This document shows positions 29,810-38,670 of a DNA stretch of 64,000 nucleotides, piece by piece. The DNA is from Pseudomonas sp. Gutcm_11s (GTDB taxonomy: Bacteria > Pseudomonadota > Gammaproteobacteria > Pseudomonadales > Pseudomonadaceae). How positions within the stretch are numbered: the stretch's first letter is position 1; each line of letters starts with the position of its first letter. The notes beneath the pieces were generated by a model that had not been told where the DNA came from, did no database searches, and saw only the letters and a program-made list of their open reading frames with translations. The stretch lies in assembly GCF_028649395.1 (NCBI RefSeq), contig NZ_JAQSUW010000013.1, positions 147,373-211,372 on the forward strand, read 5' to 3'. The position numbers were made by a program, and so were the translations under genes.

Positions 29810-30043
29810 ATGTCCACTTCCTTCCTCGAAATCGTCGAACTGCCTGACGGGCGAATCATTCTGCGTCGTGCCGAGGATGAGGAAGTACTGGTGACCTTGG
29901 ACTTCTCGGCGGATGCCAAGGCCTTCCTGCAGGGGCACCATGTCGAGGTGGCCAAGGCCATGCTCAATGTCGGTGTGCAGATGGCTGGTCGCTTGGCCGA
30001 GGGCGAGATGGAGCAGGATGAGCAGCCGCGCGTGCTGCACTGA
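29810..30043 (+). CDS. Small conserved hypothetical protein
   Basis: The 77-residue acidic protein (FLEIVELPDGRIILRRAEDEEVLVTLDFS) is preceded by TAGGAGAC at a good distance. Pseudomonas genomes conserve a similar small gene between topA and sulA. The function is unknown. It converges on sulA, with a 60-base gap that holds a weak GC hairpin (30074-30091) but no T-run. Confidence 0.72.
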   Translation: MSTSFLEIVELPDGRIILRRAEDEEVLVTLDFSADAKAFLQGHHVEVAKAMLNVGVQMAGRLAEGEMEQDEQPRVLH

Positions 30044-30103
30044 TTGATGGGAGCCTGCAATGGGCTGCCATGTGGGGCGCTGATACGCCCCGTATCGCAA
30101 GTC

Positions 30104-30571
30104 TTAATCCAGTCGAATATTCAGGCTTTGTGCGCTGCCCAGGCGTGCGGCGCTGCTCAGGCTTGCGCGCTGACTGGGCTGTAGACCGATCCAGCTCACT
30201 ACCGTATGGCTTCTTCCCAGGCGCAGGGCTTCCCGTGCCAGTTCCAGAGCATCCTGGCCGGCGCGTGGCTGCAGCAGGAGCAGTCGGTCCAGATTCAGGC
30301 CAAGGCTGCGCAGCCATGCGTTGGTGATGGAGGCGGGCGGTGCAATCAGGGTTAGCCAGCGGGCATCCTGATTGCGGCTGAGCTCGCGCAGCACGGGACC
30401 AAGCAGGTGGCGACAGTTGCCCGGAGAGCCGGACAGGCGCAGCTCGCTGAAAGGTTCCGGCTCGTCCAGCCAGGGCGCAGGGGATTCATCGCCGAGCAAT
30501 GGCAAGGCGGTGCCAAGGAAGGCTTCAAACAGCGGGAGTTGCGAGCGATTCAGCGACTGCGGGAACTGCAT
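30104..30571 (-). CDS. sulA: Cell division inhibitor SulA
   Basis: The 155-residue protein belongs to the SulA family, which binds FtsZ during the SOS response and blocks septation. The central region (HLLGPVLRELSRNQDARWLTLIAPPA, then WLRSLGLNLDRLLLLQP) matches the RecA-like SulA fold that contacts FtsZ. It follows lexA by 17 bases with its own AAGGAGAG, so it is in a lexA-sulA operon and would be induced with lexA on DNA damage. Confidence 0.92.
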   Translation of the reverse strand: MQFPQSLNRSQLPLFEAFLGTALPLLGDESPAPWLDEPEPFSELRLSGSPGNCRHLLGPVLRELSRNQDARWLTLIAPPASITNAWLRSLGLNLDRLLLLQPRAGQDALELAREALRLGRSHTVVSWIGLQPSQRASLSSAARLGSAQSLNIRLD

Positions 30572-30588
30572 GAAGCTCTCCTTGATGC

Positions 30589-31200
30589 TTAGCGGCGGAT
30601 CACGCCGACACTCAGGCCTTCGATTACCAGATCCTGCTCTTCCAGATTCACCTCGATGGGGGCGAATTCCGGGTTTTCGGCGATCAGCAGGACCTTGTTG
30701 CCAGTGCGTTGGAAGCGTTTGACGGTGACTTCATCGTCGATACGCGCCACCACGATCTGGCCGTTACGCACTTCGCGGGTGGTGTGCACGGCAAGCAGGT
30801 CGCCATCGAGAATGCCGATGTCCTTCATGCTCATGCCGCGTACTCGCAGCAGATAGTCGGCCTTGGGGCGGAAGAACTCCGGGTTGATCTTGCAGGAGTC
30901 CTCGACGTTCTGTTGGGCGAGGATGGGAGCGCCGGCGGCGACTCGGCCGATCACCGGCAGGCCTTCTTCTTCATTGGCAGCCGGCTCGAAGCCGGGAATG
31001 CGAATGCCACGGGAGGCACCAGGAGTCATTTCGATGGCGCCCTTGCGGGCCAGTGCTTTGAGGTGCTCCTCGGCTGCATTGGGCGATTTGAAGCCCAGTT
31101 CCTGGGCGATCTCGGCACGAGTCGGCGGATAACCGTTGTCTTCCAGGCAGCGTTTGATGAAGGCGAGGATTTCGGATTGTCGCGGCGTCAGTTTGAGCAT
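30589..31200 (-). CDS. lexA: SOS response repressor LexA
   Basis: The 203-residue repressor has an N-terminal winged helix ([25 protein letters not shown]), the self-cleavage site Ala89-Gly90 in VAAGAP, and the serine-lysine pair Ser124 ([10 protein letters not shown]) and Lys161 (EVTVKRF). It represses DNA-damage genes and is cleaved when RecA is active. Two overlapping-phase SOS boxes lie just upstream, and sulA follows. Confidence 0.98.
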   Translation of the reverse strand: MLKLTPRQSEILAFIKRCLEDNGYPPTRAEIAQELGFKSPNAAEEHLKALARKGAIEMTPGASRGIRIPGFEPAANEEEGLPVIGRVAAGAPILAQQNVEDSCKINPEFFRPKADYLLRVRGMSMKDIGILDGDLLAVHTTREVRNGQIVVARIDDEVTVKRFQRTGNKVLLIAENPEFAPIEVNLEEQDLVIEGLSVGVIRR

Positions 31201-31209
31201 GCTGGTGGT

Positions 31210-31225
31210 CTGTCTGTTTATACAG
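31210..31225. promoter_or_regulatory. lexA: LexA (SOS) box 2 upstream of lexA
   Basis: CTGT-N8-ACAG with spacer CTGTTTAT, ten bases before the lexA start codon, three bases from box 1. Confidence 0.88.
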
Positions 31226-31228
31226 TTG

Positions 31229-31244
31229 CTGTGATTATATACAG
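31229..31244. promoter_or_regulatory. lexA: LexA (SOS) box 1 upstream of lexA, covering the -10 box
   Basis: CTGT-GATTATAT-ACAG is an exact match to CTGT-N8-ACAG and contains the perfect -10 TATAAT of the lexA promoter, so LexA binding would block polymerase directly. Confidence 0.92.
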
Positions 31245-31261
31245 TGATTCCCCGCTGGCAA
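31234..31261 (-). promoter_or_regulatory. lexA: Sigma-70 promoter of lexA-sulA
   Basis: On the minus strand TTGCCA (31256-31261), a 16-base spacer and TATAAT (31234-31239). The predicted start near 31227 lies between the two SOS boxes. Confidence 0.8.
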
Positions 31262-31383
31262 CACCTCTTTTCTTCCTAGGGCGAAATGGCCATTTCTACC
31301 GTTCGGCGTGGCGGCTCAGGCTTCTGCCTGGTTCGCCTATGGTTAAATGCGTGACCGGCCGGCCATGATTGGTCCTGCCAGAC

Positions 31384-31413
31384 TTGACAGGGCAATATTC
31401 TGAAACGTATGTT
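31384..31413 (+). promoter_or_regulatory. psrA: Putative promoter of psrA
   Basis: TTGACA (31384-31389) with an 18-base spacer to TATGTT (31408-31413). The -10 falls inside the PsrA operators, which fits self-repression. Confidence 0.6.
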
Positions 31414-31428
31414 TCAAACAAGTGTTTG
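31402..31428. promoter_or_regulatory. psrA: Two tandem PsrA operators upstream of psrA
   Basis: GAAAC-GTAT-GTTTC (31402-31415) and CAAAC-AAGT-GTTTG (31415-31428) are both perfect matches to the PsrA consensus (G/C)AAAC-N4-GTTT(G/C) and share one base. They end 15 bases before the psrA start codon. Confidence 0.88.
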
Positions 31429-31443
31429 TCAGGCGAGGAAGTC

Positions 31444-32151
31444 ATGGCTCAATCAGAAACCGTTGAGCGCATTTTGGATGCTGCCGAGCAGCTGTTTGCG
31501 GAGAAGGGCTTTGCCGAGACTTCGCTGCGGCTGATCACCAGCAAGGCCGGGGTCAACCTGGCGGCCGTCAATTATCATTTCGGCTCCAAGAAAGCGCTGA
31601 TCCAGGCGGTGTTCTCGCGTTTCCTCGGGCCGTTCTGCATCAGCCTCGAGCGCGAGCTCGATCGCCGTCAGGCCAAGCCGGATGCCAAGCCCAGCCTGGA
31701 AGAGCTGCTGGAGATGCTGGTAGAGCAGGCGCTGGCGGTGAAGCCGCGCAGTGGCAACGATCTGTCCATCTTCATGCGTTTGCTCGGCCTGGCCTTCAGT
31801 CAGAGCCAGGGGCACCTGCGCAAGTATCTGGAAGAGGTGTACGGCAAGGTCTTCCGCCGCTACATGTTGCTGCTCAACGAAGTTGCACCCAAGCTGCCGC
31901 CGCTGGAGATCTTCTGGCGCGTGCACTTCATGCTCGGCGCTGCGGCGTTCAGCATGTCCGGTATCAAGGCATTGCGTGGCATGGCGGAGAACGATTTCGG
32001 CGTGGATACCTCCATCGAGCAGGTCATGCGTCTGATGGTGCCGTTCCTCGCCGCCGGCATGCGTGCCGAGAGTGGTGTGAGCGACGAGGCGCTGGCCACT
32101 GCCCAGTTCAAGCCGCGCAGCAAGGTTCAGGTCGCCGCCAAGGCCGTCTGA
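31444..32151 (+). CDS. psrA: TetR-family regulator PsrA
   Basis: The 235-residue protein agrees closely with remembered P. aeruginosa PsrA. The TetR helix-turn-helix is at about 25-50 (SLRLITSKAGVNLAAVNYHFGS), and the C-terminal ligand domain contains KPRSGNDLSIFMRLLGLAFS. PsrA senses long-chain fatty acids, represses itself and fadBA, and activates rpoS. The start at 31444 is preceded by GAGGAA. Its operators are visible upstream, and a related site occurs before fadB in this window. Confidence 0.96.
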   Translation: MAQSETVERILDAAEQLFAEKGFAETSLRLITSKAGVNLAAVNYHFGSKKALIQAVFSRFLGPFCISLERELDRRQAKPDAKPSLEELLEMLVEQALAVKPRSGNDLSIFMRLLGLAFSQSQGHLRKYLEEVYGKVFRRYMLLLNEVAPKLPPLEIFWRVHFMLGAAAFSMSGIKALRGMAENDFGVDTSIEQVMRLMVPFLAAGMRAESGVSDEALATAQFKPRSKVQVAAKAV

Positions 32152-32191
32152 TGCTGTGCCCGAGCGGGGCGATGGGCTAAGCTAGCGGCCC

Positions 32192-32716
32192 ATGCGCCCG
32201 CTCGATCTCCTGCATATCTCCATTGCCGACCAGTGCCTGTACGGTTTCGCCGACGGGCAGCTGGCGGTACGCCTGTCGGTATCTACTGCATTGAATGGTG
32301 CTGGCGAACAGAGCGGTTCCAACTGCACGCCGCGTGGCCAGCATATGGTGCGGGCGAAGATCGGTGATGGCCTGCCGCTCGGTGCGGTACTGCGCGGGCG
32401 GCGCTGGACCGGCGAAGTCTGGTCCGCGGCGCTCGATGCGCAGTTCCCCGACCGCGACTGGATCCTCACCCGTATCCTCTGGCTCAGCGGCTGCGAGCTT
32501 GGCGTCAATCGCCTGGGACAGGTCGACACCTTCCGCCGCTACGTCTACCTGCATGGCACGCCGGACACCCAGCCAATGGGCGTGCCGCTGTCCCATGGTT
32601 GCGTGCGCCTGCGCAACGCCGACCTGCTAGACCTCTTTCCCCGTGTACCGCCGTATTGCGCGGTAATGATCGACGAGGCGCCGTGCCCGCAGTGGGCCAC
32701 GGCCGATCTCGCTTAA
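32192..32716 (+). CDS. YkuD-type L,D-transpeptidase family protein without signal peptide
   Basis: The 174-residue protein carries the YkuD catalytic motifs HGTPD (121-125) and SHGCVRLR (134-141, nucleophile Cys137). Family members cross-link peptidoglycan stem peptides or attach proteins to the wall, in the periplasm. Here neither a signal peptide nor a membrane segment is seen at the N-terminus (MRPLDLLHISIADQCLYGFA), so it may act in the cytoplasm. Ten bases separate it from nagZ, a cytoplasmic recycling enzyme. Confidence 0.85.
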   Translation: MRPLDLLHISIADQCLYGFADGQLAVRLSVSTALNGAGEQSGSNCTPRGQHMVRAKIGDGLPLGAVLRGRRWTGEVWSAALDAQFPDRDWILTRILWLSGCELGVNRLGQVDTFRRYVYLHGTPDTQPMGVPLSHGCVRLRNADLLDLFPRVPPYCAVMIDEAPCPQWATADLA

Positions 32717-32726
32717 GGACGCTTCT

Positions 32727-33734
32727 GTGACGACCCTGTTTGGTTCCCTGATGCTGGACATCCAAGGCACCTGGCTGACCGCCGAGGACCGCCGGATTCT
32801 GCGCCAGCCCGAGGTGGGCGGCCTCATCCTGTTCGCCCGTAATATCGAAGACCCGCGCCAGGTGCGTGAGCTGTGCGCCTCCATCCGCGCCGTGCGCCCG
32901 GATCTGCTGCTGGCGGTGGACCAGGAAGGCGGCCGCGTGCAGCGCCTGCGCAACGGCTTCGTGCGCCTGCCGGCGATGCGTGCCCTGGCTGACAACGATA
33001 ACGCCGAGCAACTGGCCGAGCACTGCGGCTGGTTGATGGCCGCCGAGGTGCTGGCCGTGGGCCTGGACCTCAGCTTCGCCCCGGTGCTGGACCTGGATCA
33101 CCAACGCAGCGCCGTGGTCGGCAGCCGCAGCTTCGAGGGCGACGCCGAGCTGGCGACTCGCCTGGCCGGCGCCTTCATCCGTGGCATGGATGCAGCGGGC
33201 ATGGCCGCCACTGGCAAGCACTTCCCCGGTCACGGCTGGGCCGAGGCAGACTCGCACGTGGCCATCCCCGTGGACGAGCGCAGCCTGGACGAGATCCGCG
33301 CCAAGGACCTGGTCCCGTTCCAGCGCCTGAGCAAGCAGCTGGCCGCGGTGATGCCGGCGCACGTCATCTACCCACAGGTCGACGCCGGCCCGGCCGGTTT
33401 CTCGCGGCGTTGGTTGCAGGAGATCCTGCGTGGTGAGCTGGGTTTCGATGGCGTGATCTTCAGCGATGACCTGTCCATGGCCGGTGCTCATGTGGTCGGC
33501 GATGCCGCCAGTCGTATCGAGGCGGCGCTGAATGCTGGCTGCGACATGGGCCTGGTGTGCAATGACCGCGCCTCGGCCGAACTGGCCCTCGGCGCGTTGC
33601 AGCGTCTCAAGGTGCAGCCGCCCAAGGGCCTGGCGCGCATGCGTGGCCGCGGCTTCGCCCGTACCGACTATCGCGAGCAGCCGCGTTGGCTGCAGGCCGT
33701 CGCCGCCCTGCGTGCGGCGCAGTTGATCGACTGA
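32727..33734 (+). CDS. nagZ: Beta-N-acetylglucosaminidase NagZ
   Basis: The 335-residue glycoside hydrolase family 3 enzyme removes GlcNAc from anhydro-muropeptides in the cytoplasm during peptidoglycan recycling. Seen: DQEGGRVQRL at 65-74, KHFPGHG at 164-170, the histidine in ADSH (His177) and the nucleophile region FSDDLSMAGA (Asp247/248). In Pseudomonas its product is the signal for AmpR-controlled AmpC. The start is GTG at 32727 after AAGGA. The next gene follows in 12 bases. Confidence 0.96.
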   Translation: MTTLFGSLMLDIQGTWLTAEDRRILRQPEVGGLILFARNIEDPRQVRELCASIRAVRPDLLLAVDQEGGRVQRLRNGFVRLPAMRALADNDNAEQLAEHCGWLMAAEVLAVGLDLSFAPVLDLDHQRSAVVGSRSFEGDAELATRLAGAFIRGMDAAGMAATGKHFPGHGWAEADSHVAIPVDERSLDEIRAKDLVPFQRLSKQLAAVMPAHVIYPQVDAGPAGFSRRWLQEILRGELGFDGVIFSDDLSMAGAHVVGDAASRIEAALNAGCDMGLVCNDRASAELALGALQRLKVQPPKGLARMRGRGFARTDYREQPRWLQAVAALRAAQLID

Positions 33735-34484
<750 letters not shown>

Positions 34485-34499
34485 CCTGAGCGCAAACGA

Positions 34500-34526
34500 A
34501 AAAGCCCCGCAGTGCGGGGCTTTTTT
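34500..34526. terminator. Terminator after mtnP
   Basis: AAAAGCCCCGC pairs with GCGGGGCTTTT around AGT and is followed by a six-T run. It stands between mtnP and the convergent CsiV-type gene and may serve both. Confidence 0.9.
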
Positions 34527-34540
34527 GTGGATCGGCGGAA

Positions 34541-35065
34541 TCAGGGCTGGGTGACTTTCACCAGTACGCCCAGGCCGCCGTTGTCCAGGTAGGTCAGTTC
34601 GCCCAGCTTGAGGCGGGTCTTCTGCCGTACGCGCTCGCTGCCGGTGAGCAGGCCGTCGTTGTCGAAGCGGTTGATCCAGAAATCCGCCTGCAGGTCGACC
34701 AGGCGCTGCTGTTCGCTCAGGGTCACCACGCCCTCGACCGGGAAGTGGCCGAACTGCTCGTTACCGGTGCTGAGCGCGGCCTTGTCCTGCACGGCGCTCA
34801 GGTTCTGCGCCCAGGCCTTGTGCAGCAGCACTTCATAGCCGTTGCCCGGATTGAGCTTGGCGGCCTCGCCGTCCAGCGCGGTGCCGCGTTCGTTGCCGGC
34901 GATGGGCGTGGCGCCCACGGCCCAGTCGTCCGGTGCCGGTTGGCTGGAAGACAGCGCTTCGCCGCCCTGGCGGAAGACGATGAGTTCGATCTGGAACACG
35001 CCGTCGGCGAAGGCCTGCGGAGCCATCAGGCAGAGCAGCAGGAAGAGGGGGCGAAACGCGCGCAT
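34541..35065 (-). CDS. CsiV-type exported protein
   Basis: The 174-residue protein has a signal peptide (MRAFRPLFLLLCLMAPQAFA) and the CsiV-like region starting FQIELIVFRQGG, ending TRLKLGELTYLDNGGLGVLVKV. The family is named for a peptidoglycan-binding periplasmic partner of a catalase-like system in Vibrio-type studies; in Pseudomonas its role is not established. AAAGGAC precedes the start. It follows mfd by 20 bases on the same strand and is probably co-transcribed. Confidence 0.75.
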   Translation of the reverse strand: MRAFRPLFLLLCLMAPQAFADGVFQIELIVFRQGGEALSSSQPAPDDWAVGATPIAGNERGTALDGEAAKLNPGNGYEVLLHKAWAQNLSAVQDKAALSTGNEQFGHFPVEGVVTLSEQQRLVDLQADFWINRFDNDGLLTGSERVRQKTRLKLGELTYLDNGGLGVLVKVTQP

Positions 35066-35085
35066 GGGTCAGTCCTTTAGGCGGA

Positions 35086-38000
35086 TTACGGGGCGAGGCG
35101 CTCCAGCAGCGCCTCCAGGGTATTGAAACGTTCTTCCGGGCGCTCCATCGGCACCTGGAATTTGAACAGGGTGGCGCCTTCGAACTTGTAGCGGTTCGGT
35201 TGGCTCTGGATCAGCTTGATCAGTACCAGCGGGTCGACGCAGGTATCGGCGGCGAACTCGATGCGCCCGCCCTGTGGGCCGGCGTCGACCTTCTTGATGC
35301 CGAGCTTCTCCGCCTGCAGCTTGAGCAGGGTCAAGCGCATCAGGTTCTTGCTCGCCTCCGGCAGCAGGCCGAAGCGGTCGATCATCTCCACCTGCAGCTC
35401 CTTCAGGCCGTCCTCGTCGGCGGCCGAGGCGATGCGCTTGTAGAGGATCAGGCGGCTGTGCACGTCCGGCAGGTAGTCGTCGGGGATCAGCGCCGGCACC
35501 CGCAGGTTGATCTCGGCGCCGCCGCCCAGCGGCTGCTCCAGGTTCGGTTGCTCGCCCTTGCGGATGGCCTTCACTGCGCGTTCGAGCATTTCCATGTAGA
35601 GGGTGAAGCCGACCGCCTGGATCTGCCCGCTCTGGCCGTCGCCGAGCAGCTCGCCGGCGCCACGGATCTCCAGGTCGTGGGTGGCCAGGACGAAGCCGGC
35701 ACCCAGGTCCTGGGCATTGGCGATGGCTTCTAGGCGCTTCTGCGCATCCTCGGTCATGCCCTTGCGTGGCGGCGTGAGCAGGTAGGCGTAGGCCTGGTGG
35801 TGGCTACGACCGACGCGGCCGCGCAGCTGGTGCAGCTGGGCCAGGCCGAACTTGTCGGCGCGCTCGATGAGGATGGTATTGGCGCTCGGCACGTCGATGC
35901 CAGTCTCGATGATGGTCGAGGCCACCAGCACGTTGAAGCGCTTGTGGTAGAAGTCGCTCATCACCCGTTCCAGATCGCGCTCGTGCATCTGCCCGTGGCC
36001 GATGCCGATACGAGCTTCCGGAACCAGTGCGGCCAGGTCGGCGGCGCACTTCTCGATGGTCTTCACGTCGTTGTGCAGGTAGTACACCTGGCCGCCGCGC
36101 AGCAGTTCGCGCAGCAGGGCTTCCTTGATCGTCGGATTGTTCTGCTCCATGACGAAGGTGCGCACCGACAGCCGGCGTGCTGGCGGGGTGGCGATGATCG
36201 ACAGGTCGCGCATGCCCGACACTGCCATGTTCAGCGTGCGTGGGATCGGCGTGGCGGTCAGGGTGAGGATGTCGACTTCGCTGCGCAGGGCCTTGAGCTG
36301 CTCCTTCTGGCGCACGCCGAAGCGGTGTTCCTCGTCGATGATGCACAGGCCCAGGTCCTTGAAGCGCACATCGTCCTGCAGCAGCTTGTGGGTGCCGATG
36401 ACGATGTCGATCTTGCCCTCGGCCAGCTTGGCCACGGCCTCGTTGACTTCCTTGGTCGACTTGAAGCGGCTCATCACCTCGACCGTTACCGGCCAGTCGG
36501 CGAAGCGGTCGCGGAAGCTGTTGTAGTGCTGCTGGGCGAGCAGGGTGGTCGGTACCAGTACCGCCACCTGGCGGCCGCTGTGCACGGCGATGAAGGCGGC
36601 ACGCATGGCCACCTCGGTCTTGCCGAAGCCAACGTCGCCGCACACCAGACGATCCATCGGCTTGGCCGCCAGCATGTCCTCGCGCACCGCGTCGATGGCG
36701 TTCTGCTGGTCCGGGGTCTCCTCGAAGGGGAAGCCGGCGCTGAAGGTGGCGTAATCGGCGGCCGGGTCCTTGAACGCATAGCCTTCGCGGGCGGCGCGGC
36801 GGGCGTAGATGTCGAGCAGCTCGGCGGCGACGTCGCGCACCTGCTCGGCGGCCTTGCGCTTGGCCTTCTGCCAGGTCTCGGAACCCAGGCGGTGCAGCGG
36901 GGCCAGGGCGTCGTCGCTGCCGGTGTAGCGGGCGATCAGGTGCAGGCTGGCCACCGGCACGTAGAGCTTGGCTTCCTCGGCGTACATCAGGGCGAGGAAT
37001 TCGGCGGCCTGGCCGTCGAACTCCATGGTCACCAGGCCCAGGTAGCGGCCGACGCCGTGGTCGATATGCACCACCGGCGCGCCTTCGCGCAGCTCGGTGA
37101 GGTTCTTGATCACGTTGTCGCCACCGTCACGTGATTTTTCGCGGCGGCGGCGCTGCATCACGCGCTGGCCGAACAGCGGGCTCTCGGCGACCAAGGCGAT
37201 CTTGTCGAGCAGCAGGCCCTCGTCCAGCGGCGCGATGCAGATAGCCAGGCGATCCTTGCTGGCGGTGAACTCGGGCCAGTCGGCGACTTCACGCGGCTTG
37301 AGCTTGAGGCGCGCCAACAGCTCCAGCAGCACTTCGCGGCGGCCGGCGGACTCGGCGCTGAACAGCACGCGCCCCGGATATTCCTCGATGAAGCGGCGCA
37401 GGGCGGCCAGCGGTTCGCTGGCTTTGGCCTGGATCGCCAGGTCGGGCAGGGCGCGGGCGTCGAAACGCTCGCGGCCGACGCCGACTTCCACGTCTTCCTG
37501 GCTGACCACCACGCGCGGCCAGTTCTTCAGGCGGGCGAAGCAGTCTTCTACCGGCAGGAAGATGTCGGCCGGCGGCAGCAGCGGGCGCTCGGGGTCGACG
37601 CGGCGATCCTCGTAGCGGTTGCGTGCGTCGGTCCAGAACTGCTCGGCGGCCTGCTCGATGCCTGGCAGGGAGAACACCTGGGTGTCGCCTGGCAGGTAGT
37701 CGAACAGGGTGCCGGTTTCCTCGAAGAACAGCGGCAGGTAGTACTCGATGCCGGCTGGGGTGATGCCGGAGGCGAGGTCCTGGTAGATCGGGCAGCGACG
37801 GAAGTCGACGTCGAAGCGCTCGCGGAAACGCCCGCGGAAGTCGGTGACGGCCTTCTTCTCCAGCGGGAACTCGCGGGCCGGCAGCAGGCGGATCGACTCC
37901 ACCTTGTCCACCGAGCGCTGGGTTTCCGGGTCGAAGGTGCGCAGGGTCTCGATCTCGTCGTCGAACAGGTCGATGCGGTATGGCGTGTCGCTGCCCATGG

Positions 38001-38517
38001 GGAACAGGTCGATCAGCGCGCCGCGCACGGCGAACTCACCATGCTCGTAGACGGTATCCACGCAGCGGTAGCCGGCGGCTTCCAGGCGTGCACGCATTTC
38101 CTCGACATCGAGCTTCTGGCCGACATCCAGCAGCAGGCCGGAGCCGAGCAGGAAACGGGTTGGCGCCAGGCGGTGCAGGGCGGTGGCGATCGGCACCACC
38201 AGCACGCCGTGCTTGATCTCCGGCAGGCGGTAGAGCGTGGCGATACGCTGGGAAATGATGTCCTGATGCGGCGAGAACACGTCGTAGGGCAGGGTTTCCC
38301 AGTCCGGGAAGTGCAGCACCGGCAGGTCCGGGGCGAAAAACGCCAGCTCTTCCTGCAGGCGCTCGGCGCTCTGGCTGTCGGCGGTCAGCAGCAGGGTGAA
38401 ACGCTTGGCGGCGCTGGCGGCCTCGGCCACAGCCAGGCTCAACGCGGCTCCGGGCAGGTTGCCCCAGTGCTGTTTGCCGGCGGCGCCCGGCAGTTTCGGC
38501 AAGTGCAGTACGGACAC
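35086..38517 (-). CDS. mfd: Transcription-repair coupling factor Mfd
   Basis: The protein has about 1143 residues: a UvrB-like N-terminal region, the RNA polymerase interaction domain, a RecG-like translocase with Walker A GDVGFGKTE and DEEH box IIDEEHRFG, TRG motif region, and a C-terminal regulatory domain. Mfd removes stalled RNA polymerase and recruits UvrA. No ATG start fits. GTG at 38517 (VSVLHLPKLPGAAGKQHWGN) agrees with the remembered N-terminus of Pseudomonas Mfd. A TTG 12 codons earlier at 38553 is the alternative. No clear ribosome site is seen at either. Confidence 0.93.
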   Translation of the reverse strand: MSVLHLPKLPGAAGKQHWGNLPGAALSLAVAEAASAAKRFTLLLTADSQSAERLQEELAFFAPDLPVLHFPDWETLPYDVFSPHQDIISQRIATLYRLPEIKHGVLVVPIATALHRLAPTRFLLGSGLLLDVGQKLDVEEMRARLEAAGYRCVDTVYEHGEFAVRGALIDLFPMGSDTPYRIDLFDDEIETLRTFDPETQRSVDKVESIRLLPAREFPLEKKAVTDFRGRFRERFDVDFRRCPIYQDLASGITPAGIEYYLPLFFEETGTLFDYLPGDTQVFSLPGIEQAAEQFWTDARNRYEDRRVDPERPLLPPADIFLPVEDCFARLKNWPRVVVSQEDVEVGVGRERFDARALPDLAIQAKASEPLAALRRFIEEYPGRVLFSAESAGRREVLLELLARLKLKPREVADWPEFTASKDRLAICIAPLDEGLLLDKIALVAESPLFGQRVMQRRRREKSRDGGDNVIKNLTELREGAPVVHIDHGVGRYLGLVTMEFDGQAAEFLALMYAEEAKLYVPVASLHLIARYTGSDDALAPLHRLGSETWQKAKRKAAEQVRDVAAELLDIYARRAAREGYAFKDPAADYATFSAGFPFEETPDQQNAIDAVREDMLAAKPMDRLVCGDVGFGKTEVAMRAAFIAVHSGRQVAVLVPTTLLAQQHYNSFRDRFADWPVTVEVMSRFKSTKEVNEAVAKLAEGKIDIVIGTHKLLQDDVRFKDLGLCIIDEEHRFGVRQKEQLKALRSEVDILTLTATPIPRTLNMAVSGMRDLSIIATPPARRLSVRTFVMEQNNPTIKEALLRELLRGGQVYYLHNDVKTIEKCAADLAALVPEARIGIGHGQMHERDLERVMSDFYHKRFNVLVASTIIETGIDVPSANTILIERADKFGLAQLHQLRGRVGRSHHQAYAYLLTPPRKGMTEDAQKRLEAIANAQDLGAGFVLATHDLEIRGAGELLGDGQSGQIQAVGFTLYMEMLERAVKAIRKGEQPNLEQPLGGGAEINLRVPALIPDDYLPDVHSRLILYKRIASAADEDGLKELQVEMIDRFGLLPEASKNLMRLTLLKLQAEKLGIKKVDAGPQGGRIEFAADTCVDPLVLIKLIQSQPNRYKFEGATLFKFQVPMERPEERFNTLEALLERLAP

Positions 38518-38598
38518 AGGTGTCGCGGCCCCAGGCGAAAAAGAAGGCGGCAATTGTAACGAGGCGAGGCATCCACTGTCAGTTACGACGGGCGCACA

Positions 38599-38627
38599 TT
38601 GCTCAGCGCAGTGGGCGCCGTCATAAT
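38599..38627 (+). promoter_or_regulatory. gap: Putative sigma-70 promoter of gap
   Basis: TTGCTC (38599-38604), a 17-base spacer and CATAAT (38622-38627), 43 bases before the gap start codon. Confidence 0.6.
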
Positions 38628-38670
38628 GTAGCCCCTTTTTTCAGCCCCTACATGTGGAAGGTAATTGCCC

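Noticed and set aside
30074..30091. Hairpin after sulA as an intrinsic terminator
   Set aside because: The six-base stem has no T-run on the minus strand; termination here is uncertain.
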